Source: Aldrovandia affinis (taxonomy: Eukaryota; Chordata; Actinopteri; Notacanthiformes; Halosauridae). Taken from it: a stretch of 64,000 nucleotides of DNA. Positions 37,686 to 47,309 of the stretch are shown one piece after another. Made by a program: the position numbers and the translations under genes. The notes under the pieces are model-generated. The model saw nothing but the letters and a program-made list of their open reading frames with translations. It made no database searches and was not told where the DNA came from. Each line of letters starts with the position of its first letter. Within the stretch, counting starts at the first letter, position 1. Location of the stretch: assembly GCA_029706075.1 (NCBI GenBank), contig JAINUG010000134.1:62001-126000 (forward strand), given 5' to 3'.

Positions 37686-37745
37686 CACCTGTTGAAGTGT
37701 GGACTCATTAAAAAGCAATTGGAGTACAGGTGTAAGTTATAAAAG
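37686..37745 (+). promoter_or_regulatory. buc: Candidate buc promoter: E-boxes and TATA box
   Basis: CACCTG at 37686-37691 and CAGGTG at 37727-37732 precede TTATAAAAG at 37737-37745. Transcription would start near 37770, about 225 nt before the buc ATG. E-box plus TATA is common in oocyte genes under FIGLA-type bHLH control, which suits a maternal germ-plasm gene, but this is inference. Confidence 0.45.
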
Positions 37746-37994
37746 CCTCTCAAGACGCTTAAGATGATAGAGATTTTGTAGCTCTCCAAATTAAGTGCAC
37801 TTTTCTTCCCACTCTGAATTTCATAATCACTTTCACGTTTGAGGTAGTGCGTCTTTCATAGCACATGCATTCGTGGTCATACGTTTTTTGGCAGGACGTT
37901 TGTTAATCCTATTATTTATTATATTTATCTCAACAGTATTACGGTGTTCAGTATCCCGTGCAGCGTCTTTCTGTCCTAGAATTCACGAGAGAAA

Positions 37995-40900
37995 ATGGAA
38001 GGTAAATGTTAACTTTTTACTAAATGCTTAAAATCGTATTTTTTAAAGTGAATTTCAGTTAAAACCACTGCAGTATTAATGAATGGTGCTGTAGTTGGCC
38101 ATATCAATCTTTTTAACTACGCAAGGATCCGAAAGAGGGGAGACTTTGTAAACGAACTAGTTGGTTAACCATTCTCACTCTTCTCTAATTAACCATTTGA
38201 ACTAAAAAGACACGCATGCTTCTTGTATCAAATTACAATTTTGGTACAGCAGATAACTAGGAATGGAATGTTTCCCCTGCACAATACTATCTATCTGTAC
38301 AGTGCATATCTCCGTAAAATACATGGTGGTATAGCTAGTTGGTCAATTTAGACCGTCAGACCACGTTTAGACGACTTCTATCGAATAAACCATAATTTTT
38401 TAGCCTTTTCATAATACTTTAAAAACTCTGCCTTCTAAGCATTTTTATATAGTGCCGGGTTAATGAGACCGACTACTTTCCTTGTTTTGCATCTCTAGAT
38501 TTAATCTTTTTTAAATGTACGAAGTACACGCCGTACACTTTGAGGCTTGCCTTCGATTAGTGTAGCTGTTCTACGTATATCTAACAGCTGTAGCCTAAAC
38601 ACTGGAACTAACCCCATTACTGCCAACTACCAGTCATCTAGTTTGAAATCACTCCAATTTAAATTTTGTTACACCAACTATGTACCCAATTTCACAAGCA
38701 AATTGTATAATTAGCTGATATTGCTAAATTGAGTGTTCATACGCAACGGAAGAATATCGGTTGCTTGTGATTTGATCCAATATCTAGCTTTGGTTGTAGA
38801 TTTTGCCAGAATAAATTGTAATTCGCTTTATTAGCACAGTGCCACAATCTCTTCCCGGTTAGGTTGCTATGAACCTCTAACGTTGCTACGACTCTGCCTA
38901 TACTAGTTGCGTATTTCGGTTGGATACCGGTGCAAATTACAGTTCCCGATGGATTATCGGCCCATTCCACATTGACATAATCTGTTTTCTTGGATACATC
39001 CGTAGCTATATATTTTTTTGTGCACCATATTCGAATCAGAATGTATGCATCCCGGTTTCTTTCTTGTGCTTGGCTAACGTATATTTGCCAGTTGAATTGT
39101 CACCTGCATGCTGGTAGGTCTATATTAAGAATTCGCGTCAATATGGTTTCCAATCTCCTGTTCAACAGCACTCGACAGAATTTACTCTAACATTCTAAAC
39201 GATTCCCTTTTCGAAAAATTGCAGTTTGCTTCCATGTTGTACTTTTGAGTAAGCGTGTATGGATCGTTTCAAAATGACCACGTGTTGTTCACAAGATTTC
39301 CTCATGCTCTGGGAGAATATTGAAAATATGAATGTATTGGAAATGGTTTCATGGAACCCCGTTTATGTATCTTTTTTCTTCTTCCAATGCTGAGACCTTT
39401 CCCTAGAGTAGGGATTTCAAACTCCAGTCCTGGATGGCTGCAGTGTCCAGTGTGTTGTACCTTCCTTTCAATCTCTAGTCAATTTAGACCTTGGAAACAA
39501 GCTGTGTGGACGATTTGACCAATCGATTACTTAAATTAAATGAAGCAGTTGACTGCAAAAACGCATCCAAAAACAAGCAGACACTGCAGTCCTCCTGTGA
39601 GATCCCTGCTCTGTATTGTGCAACTTTCATCCCAAGTGCAGATGCTTCTCATTGTTTGACAGAGGTGAACAATCCTCCGCACTCAATGGGAAGTGGGCAG
39701 CCACATCATCCAGTTAATCACACAAGACCGTTTTTCTACGTTCAACCACCTTCTCAACCTTATTACATGTACCAATGGCATATGAACAATCCGTATGGAC
39801 ACTATGGCTTCCCTGGATCAGGTAGGACATGCATGTTTCCTGTGGTAGGTGTGGGAAGCCTCACACTCACTATTCTACAAATGGGTGGAGCTACCGCGTG
39901 CTGTCTCACTGGTATCAACCAATCAAAAGACTGTTTACCTAACAGAATTCTTTGATTGGTTCAAGATTGGTCACTGACAGCACATGGGGACTCCACCCAT
40001 TATGGTGTTCATGAAGGCTCTCTTCCACTGTGCTTTGTGTGGCAGGATGTACAAGCCCTTGTCTTGTCCAAAGTTCATCAATGTCTTAATCATTTTGAAC
40101 ATTTAAATTCAGATTGTGATATCCTCTTTGGGGCAATACAGCTTTCATTCATTCATTTGCATATAATTTATAAGCTTAACATTTGGTAGTCTGAGGAAAA
40201 TAAAACTATTTGAGAAATGCTGGTGTGAGAATACAGAAGTTTGTTTAATATGTATTTCAAACTGCGCATACTCAACGGATGTACATTTTACAAGAAGTAA
40301 TCATATGCTTGACAGGTTTCTTTTGATGATCAATCATGGCAGCAGTGCAGAAAATGTGCTTTAAAGTGTTGGATTGATTTTGATTCTCAATGTTTTTCTA
40401 CAGGCATCCCTTTTGGGCGTCCGTATATGCCCCCCTACCCATACATGCAGTATCCAGGCTACATCATCCCGCATGCGCCAATGCAGCCAGTTGATTACAG
40501 AAGAATGTACAACCCACACTTTCCCTCTGCCGCGTCCTACGATGTCCGATTCCGCCACCACCACACCCGTATGCGCCGGGAGACGGCCTGCTCGGAGGCT
40601 CAAACTGACCCCAGCGATGCTGTAAACCAGCTCATCGAAAGCCTGGACAAACTCAGGACCCGCAACACGGTTGCTGAGAAGGAGCTGGATTCTGGAATCA
40701 TCTCGCCCAACTCATTTTTGCCGGGGGGAGACTCAAAGCACGAGGGGCCGAGTGAGGACCTTGAGGCTTTACCTGCAAAATCGTTTCCGTCGTCAGATGG
40801 CGCCCGCTTGTCGACATCCGTTGCGCTGTTTGGCACCTCGGCTGGGGCCACATGCAAGTCTGAATTGAGCCAGAGCCGCTTTGAGGAGCTGGCTCAGGAG

Positions 40901-43900
40901 GAGGGCTGGTCTGTGGGCTCTGACGGGGTGCTGCCCCTTGACAGCTCCTCCATTCACGAGGAGAGTGTAGCACAGAAGGAAGAGAAAGAGGAAGAGGAAG
41001 AGAAGAGGAGGAGGAGGAGAGTTTCAATTGCACTGTGTGCCTGAGAAGCTGAGTCTGTCAAGCCTGCAGGTGGATGATTCTGGGAGAGCAGACTGTAAAG
41101 ACCAGACGGGCTGTGGTGTCGAAGTTCAATCTGAATTGGAACAGGGGCAGCAGCCAGGTTCCGCGCAGGACAGCAAAGGGCCCTCGAAGAACATTGCCAG
41201 TCCCGCTTGGCCTTCACCTGACCCACCGCTGCCGCCATCTCAACTGTCCAGCTGGCCGGTGGAAGAAGTTGCTGGAGAAGGCGCTCAGCATGTCAGCCAT
41301 GAGGTCTCTAAGATGCCCCAGGCTTGCTCGGCTGACACGGTGGGAGGGAAGGATGATGTGCCGGAAAAGCCGGGCCCCGAACTGGAGGACCTGCCTTACC
41401 GAATACTGCGGCTGCCCTGCGACAAGGTGACCACGGCCGGGGTGCTGCAGAAGGACAACCCCCTATGGTACATGGACTCCCTGTCCGCCCTCATCCCACC
41501 ACACACCTACCTGTCCTCACTCGGGAACGCTGCCTACTACTACAGCTACTACCCGCCCACGTCCCAGGAGAGGCAGAGCGTCCTCAGCGCCTCGCTGGAC
41601 GAGCTCTCCTCCAGGGATGAAATGTTCTCTACCGACCTTGAGGACATGGATCTGATCTCAGGTCACGTCTATACAGGTGGGAGGCTGGCCGAAGCACACC
41701 ACGAGCCCAAGCAGGCCCCTACTGGTGAGGGGAACGTTAAAACCTGCTCCTTTCGCCAGGAGTGCCTCGTCTGCCCAAAGATGAAAATGTGCGGGACCTG
41801 TGGCTCGAGCCTTCTCAAACAAACAAAGAGGGGCAAGGCCCACCACTCCCCGGGAGCCTACGACTACTGCACAAAAGAGGACACTGACGAAGAGGTGATT
41901 GAGGAGGAAGACGATGAAGACGATGACGATGGCAAAGCACTGAGGAACACCTGTGAGCCCAGGAAGGCCTCCATGAAGAGGCTTTCTCGTTCGAAGAGGC
42001 CCTTGCATCTCCCTCCTGTCCGACAGATGCCCAAACAGAAATGCAAGAAGGGCTGCTGTGAGGGGCCAGGCGACCCCGTCGTTCTGGAGGAGCAGACAAT
42101 CGATTACCCTGCGGCGCCTGAATGCTGTGAAGAGCACAAGGCCATGGCTAAAGCGGAGAAGTACAAGGGCCTAGAACCAAGAAATTCTCAATCCAGACCT
42201 CACCCAGGTAACCTTCTTGCAGACCTCTGGTTCCATGCTCCATTCCTGACACATTGAAAGTGATGTCAAAATCCCAAATTAAGAATTTGAATCATTTCCA
42301 TTATGGTAGTCTTAAAAAAACAAACGCATTTAAAAAAACAAAACAAAAGGGTTAGCCAATGGCTCTCACTATGTAGCTGTAAACCTTGGTTTAAGTTGAT
42401 CACCTGTACTCAAACCATAACTCTCAGGTTTATTTCTGAGGTTCATGTGTATGTATGCATGTATATCTGTACTGAGCCAGGATGATCATTGAACACAATT
42501 TTGATATTTAAGTGCCCTATCACAATCTGTGATTACCTCACCTTACCATATTTTTCCAACTTTTCCTACTCCTCTTCAATTCACATTGCAAGCTTTCACA
42601 CAACCTAAGTTATGCCAGAGATGACCTCCAAATGCATCAATGGTGAATCTGTACTTTGGCTTTGTGTCCTGGTCCAGGCTTTGGTATGGTGTGCAGCTGC
42701 CAACAATGATGTCTATTGCAGTGTTACTACACTGATCTCTTGCACTAACCATGATTCATCTTACCATGTATAAATGCACTTTTTGTAAGTCACTCTGGAT
42801 AAGAGCATTGCTAAATGGCTAAAATGTATGTTAAGTAGACATTTTGGGGGACAGCCTGCTTTGACGTAACAAATCAAAACAGTGGCAGTTTCTCATGGAG
42901 ATGAGTTACTGGAACGTTTTGCCTTTTTAAATCAAATTTTATTTGGAAAATGATTTAAAATGTGTGAACTAGACCATTATAATGTATAGGGCTGAAACAT
43001 CATTCAATGTAATTAGTTTATGGTAGTTGCTGACTCCAGAAAAGCTGAAACATGTCTTGTCCCAGTCAGCATGGCATATTGCATAGGATAGTTCGGGTGA
43101 AAAGCTTTAATCTTGGCTCCCCTCTTGTAGACAGGCAGTGGAGAGAGGGCTCAATGGCTTCGGACCAGGAGAGCTGGGAGAGTTGCGGTGTCAAACTAAG
43201 ACCCAAGTCATGTAAATCCCATCCATCACGAGGACAAGGTAGATTGCCGTTCAAACTGTTTTTGGGAACATTCTGGGAATGTTTTGGCTTACATTTACCT
43301 CCATGGGGTAGCGAACTGGGGTTAGACTGGTTTGGTTTTACGTTTGTGTCCAAATCATTGTGCTGCCTGGAGATCGCAGAGAAGCTAACATTTAAGGGAC
43401 ACTGTTCCCTGTGCCTCTAGTCAGTTCATCAGAAATGTGTGATTTTCTTGCCGTGTCATCATTTACAGTGTGAATAAATTATACCAGTAACTGCAAAAAT
43501 AAAGGAAACACCAACAATGTGTTATAGGGTTTTGGGACACACGAGCTGCCAGAACAGCTTTAATGCACCATGGCAGAGATTCTACATCTGTCCATCCCTC
43601 TATTGGAAGGGATGCAACACCATTCTTCCATGACAATCATTTGGTGTTCTGTTGATGGTGGTGGGAACCACTACAAAATCTGTGTTCAATTGGGTTGAGA
43701 TCTGGGGATTGAGGCGGTCATGGCATATGGTATACATCATTTTCATGCTCTTAAAACCATTCAGTGACCACTTGTGCCCTGTGGATGGGGGAATTGTCAT
43801 CCTGGAAGAGACTACTCCCAACAGGATGAAGATGCTTCACTGTAGGATGAAAGTGATAAATCAAAATGGCTTTGTATTTATTGGCATTTACCTTGCCCTC

Positions 43901-44301
43901 TAAGTGGCTGAGTGGACCTAAAACATGGCAGGAAAATTTACCCCACACCATAACAGAGCCACCAGAACCCTTCATTTACCAAGTGTTTCCTTTAGTTTGT
44001 CAGTTACCTGTATGTCTCCAAACATTCTGCTCTCATTCCTCCAGAGAGGCCCTTGCGTAGGACCACCTGTAAGGCGCTTGTGTGTCAGAGGCCTCGCAGG
44101 ACTGACCTCGAGGACAATGAGGAGGGGGAATTTCCACGATTCCACAGGGGCAGAGGTAAGGCCTTGTCTCTCACTCTGAATGGGATGCTGGCACTGTGAT
44201 GGTGAAGCCTTTTTTTAAACCTGCATGTCTGTGAATTGCCTAATCGCAAGTCTCTGCTTCCCCTAGGGTCCACTCAGAGGAGGCACAAGATGCAAGATTA
44301 A
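37995..44301 (+). CDS. buc: Bucky ball/Velo1 germ-plasm organiser (tandem copy 1)
   Basis: Buc is a disordered, prion-like protein that nucleates the Balbiani body and germ plasm in oocytes. Exons: 37995-38001 (ATGGAAG only), 39663-39821, 40404-42207, 43131-43238, 44045-44155, 44267-44301; all introns are phase 1. The start MEEVNNPPHSMGSGQPHHPV matches zebrafish Buc MEGINNNSQPMGVGQPHHPV, which also explains the 7-nt coding first exon. The BUVE region follows (RPFFYVQPPSQPYYMYQW; PYMQYPGYIIPHAPMQPVDY; ETACSEAQTDPSDAVNQL). Exon 3 has an acidic run, a C-x2-C-x5-C-x2-C cluster and ILRLP plus AAYYYSYYP motifs. The tail ends RFHRGRGSTQRRHKMQD, with RG repeats. Length is about 740 residues, against 639 in zebrafish. 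The frame steps by one base in a GA-rich run near 40978-41025. The neighbour bucL shares the architecture. Confidence 0.92.
40404..42207 (+). CDS. buc: buc exon 3 (main exon)
   Basis: Carries most of the protein. It opens GIPFGRPYMPPYPYMQYPGY, runs through VDYRRMYNPHFPSAASYD, and reads in one frame to the E/R-rich run before a TGA at 41042-41044. Sequence continues in the next frame as QLHCVPEKLSLSSLQVDD, and bucL has EEQCVPSYPDILLVGG at the matching place, so the second frame is true coding. The second part has LPYRILRLPCDKVTT, SLGNAAYYYSYYPPTSQE, CLVCPKMKMCGTC and an acidic block (EEVIEEEDDEDDDD), ending before donor gtaacc. Confidence 0.9.
42776..42835 (-). repeat. Teleost interspersed repeat, partial reverse copy
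   Basis: GTAAGTCACTCTGGATAAGA followed by GCATTGCTAAATGGCTAAAA is a degenerate reverse copy of the 10007-10206 family. It lies in buc intron 3. Confidence 0.55.
43484..44010 (-). mobile_element. Tc1/mariner DNA transposon, internally deleted copy B, in buc intron 4
   Basis: Ends CAGTAACTGCAAAAATAAAG and its complement (CAGTTACCTG at 44001-44010), flanked by TA on both sides. On the minus strand it reads GSVMVWGKFSCHVLGPLSHL and then SLFQDDNSPIHRAQVVTEWF, typical Tc1 transposase catalytic-domain sequence with the DDN-PIHR signature. Its right end lies 34 nt before the acceptor of buc exon 5, so it supplies intron sequence close to the branch-point zone. Confidence 0.87.
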
Positions 44302-44779
44302 ACTGCACCGCATTAACCTAAAAAGAAAAAAGATGAGATGAAAAGGAAATTAATCAAATGTTAAAGAAAAGCACTTATTATGGAATGCACACACAAAATG
44401 CACACTAATGAAATTAATGGGACACCTGTGTTTTTGTATTTGCTTTAGGGGAACCCCCCCCCCTGCACTTCCACTGCCTGATGACTGCATGTTCCAACTA
44501 CTCAAGCCTGGCTGGCGTTGACCTCACTGGGCTCCATATTGACACTTAACCCGCCACGGTTGTCCGTTTCTGGGAACTGGGTCTAAGTCCCCCCCCCTAG
44601 GTGTCAAGGTGGATTGTCCAGTGGTCCTGGCATCCTGGGTGTGGCTTGTTTCAGGCGGTGGAAGCGCAGATCCTTTTTGACTCCAGTAAATTCTTTTCAG
44701 CAGCTGGTGGGTCGGTGTTTCTAACAGCCATTTTTAAGCATTGCGATGTGTTTTGACGTCCGTGTACAACTGCGGTGTT

Positions 44780-44785
44780 AATAAA
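44780..44785 (+). terminator. buc: buc polyadenylation signal AATAAA
   Basis: AATAAA lies 479 nt after the TAA at 44299-44301, followed by a GT-rich stretch (TGTGCTCTTGTGTT) from about 44810. This gives a compact 3' UTR. Confidence 0.6.
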
Positions 44786-44829
44786 ATATTTTGCATTGCA
44801 CTTAAAACTGTGCTCTTGTGTTCTATTTC

Positions 44830-46330
44830 ATTTTAGTGTTTTCATTTTGCGTTTTGACATAACCATGTTGAATTAGGGTTTTCAGTCCTTAGGGGACCAG
44901 GAATCCTTGTTGGGGTGCCACTACTTCACATTACCAATGTTTGATTTCCATATGGGAAAGGCCTGTCCTAACCAAAACAAGTCAATATAAAATTGTGGTT
45001 TCAAGCAGTATAACTTCAGGCATTCCAGAATCCATTGTTCCACATCTACAAATGTCACTCATTCTGTAAAACCTGTTCTTGGCCACTTAAACCCATTTGG
45101 GGGGTTAAATGGGTTAAGTTTACCAAAGTTTATCCTAAAGAGTTTCTGTGAATTTGTGTCCATTTTTATCAGTGCATTAGTGGTAGATGCAGCACAGAAA
45201 CCTGGAGGACTGAAACCATTTCCAGGAGTGCAAATGATACAAGCTGACATTGGCGCACACGTTTCTTTTGAAAGGAAACACTGGTGTGTCTGCCAGGAAA
45301 CTGGCCGCTTGAATTATGCTTACGCTTAACTTAGGCTTACGTATTAACTCTATGGTAAAGGCCACGATGCTTTTGGTGACGTTACCTGTTAACTGGCCCA
45401 GACATGGGCTAAAGTGTTTTTTCCATGCCAATGTGATTACACCTGTTCACTGTTCCTAAGCTGATTGGTCAAGAACTATCAGTCTTAAATAAACCTGGAA
45501 CGCCTCTCCTTCTGTGTGCTGTTTGGCTCTGTAAGTTCAGTTAATTCTGAGGATTCTCAAACATCCCAGTTCATAACTCCAACTGCATTAGTGGAAAAAT
45601 ACTATAATCTTGTTTCACTTGCCATGAACATGCATTTTGGCAGTCTTTGGTATAAAAACAAGGACTGGCACTGTTCAAACTAATTGCTAAATGACATATA
45701 CTGTGTATATATAAACTAATTTGGAGGATCCCTTAAGCACTGGCTTTGTGACATCTAGTGGTAAAACTAAGGTAGTGCTTTGGAATAGCCTCTCAATCAA
45801 TACAAGGTATGACGGGGATCCATCTACAGAACCTCTATTTACATGATATGGATACACGAGTTTAAATTCTGGAAAGGTTGCGCCTATTTATGGCCATCTC
45901 TCCAGCATGATTAACTCGGAAAACCCTTTGCTGTTAAGCGATATTAATAGATTTATCTTTAAAGATATCCCACGCAATTCAAACAAGTGTTAGAAATGAC
46001 CAGTTGGTAGGTATACGTCACTGATTTTTACGGAGCATGTCTGAATTCATTTCTAAATCTTACCCCAAACTGGAATAGGAACAGTTTCCACTGGATGAGA
46101 TCTGTATGGTTTACATATACAGTATTCACATTTAATATTAAGGAGCAGGGACACCTGTTGTGAAGAGGTAGTGTGGACACCGTTTTGCCTTATCGGTATA
46201 AAGCACATTCCTTTTCGACCTCCTCTGTGGTTGAAATACATTTATAGAATATATATAACGACCAATGTACTCGTGAATTGAAAATTAGTTCTTTTCGAAC
46301 ACGCCACGTTTCTCGTCTGATTGGATTTAG
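44830..46330. other. Spacer between buc and bucL
   Basis: Non-coding, AT-rich. A CTCF-like CCACTAGATGTC occurs on the minus strand at about 45753-45764. There is no recognised gene or transposon. A second, minor TATTTATAG near 46526 could serve as an alternative bucL TATA. Confidence 0.45.
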
Positions 46331-46366
46331 CAACCCCATGTGATGGGTCTGGGCCCATTATAAAAC
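46317..46366 (+). promoter_or_regulatory. Candidate bucL promoter: inverted CCAAT, E-box, TATA
   Basis: CTGATTGG (inverted CCAAT) near 46317, CATGTG at 46337-46342 and TTATAAAAC at 46358-46366 form a compact core promoter about 640 nt before the first bucL ATG found. The order E-box then TATA repeats that of buc. The TATA sequence is nearly identical in the two genes. Confidence 0.4.
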
Positions 46367-47007
46367 AATGCCCAGAATCCCCAAGCAACCAACCGAAACT
46401 CCCCGTGCTCTTATGTGCCCATGAAACCCGATAGGTCACTTACGGCACTATATTTTGATTTCAGCCAATGGCAGAGTCTTTCCACTTTATTATTCTAATA
46501 TTATCGTCACCTTCCTTAATGACCTATTTATAGTCAGGTGTTCCCTGGGCGCTTTTTTTTGGCGAACGTCTTCCTTGCGAGTATGTAGGAATATCAGCTT
46601 TGAATCAAACACATTTTTACCGCCAGCTTGTACTTGCAGTTGTATGGACTATGTTTGAATGTTTTGCTATGCAGTTTGTCTCTGGGGTTTAATACGTTTG
46701 GAATTTCAACATTTCTAAAGTCCAAAATGTAACCGTGTTTAGTGACCCTCTCCACGTGCACTTTGTTTTATTTTGTATATTGTGCTGATCGCAATTCGAT
46801 CCTTTGTTGAGTTGAAATTGGCAGATGCTTTCTAAAGTTTGACAAATCAAGTGTTTAAAAAATAGACCAATCTGACCATTTAAATGCTGCTGTATTTCAA
46901 CCCCAGGAAACGTTGGATGGACTAAGAAAATTAATACTGAAATGGTGCATCTGCTTGAATCTTGTTTTTATCTCCCCTCCACACCTCCCACCCCACCCTT
47001 TTCTCAG

Positions 47008-47309
47008 ACATGGCAACTACCCAGCATGCTTTTGGAGCTGGGCCTCACGGCCAATACAACAGCTTTCCCAGGCAAAATGGACCAGAGCCAGGCGGCGGGC
47101 CCCAGAACTCGGCGCACCCGGGCCTTACAGGTCTCATCCTGAGGACCCGCACCATCACCACCACCTGCCCCAACCCCAACCCCAACCCCAACCCCAACCC
47201 CAACCCCAACCCCAACACCGGCCTTACTTCTTTGTGCAGCCCTCCCAGCCCTTCTACCCATACCAGTGGCCTGTGCCTATGCCCTACAATCCGTACTGCG
47301 GCTTCCCTG
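47008..47309 (+). CDS. bucl: bucL exon 2 with PQ repeat in the prion-like N terminus
   Basis: Starts MATTQHAFGAGPHGQYNSFP and ends MPYNPYCGFPG. A His run (HHHHH) and eight Pro-Gln pairs come from (CCCCAA)8 at 47168-47215. The start frame would read this tract as Pro-Asn; the frame of the conserved YFFVQPSQPFYPYQW reads Pro-Gln. The frame must therefore change by one base upstream of, or within, the repeat. The donor gtagga is followed at once by a 10-bp tandem repeat. Confidence 0.82.

Noticed and set aside
39491-39660. Long open frame with ATG upstream of buc exon 2
   Set aside because: It lies before a good acceptor at 39661-39662, and the 7-nt first exon ATGGAAG reproduces the known Buc N terminus (M-E-x-x-N).
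46913-47009. ATG at 46913 as bucL start
   Set aside because: It needs translation through a pyrimidine tract and acceptor; the resulting N terminus has no Buc character.
47168-47215. Interstitial telomere
   Set aside because: The vertebrate telomere is TTAGGG; this TTGGGG tract is in frame in a conserved exon.
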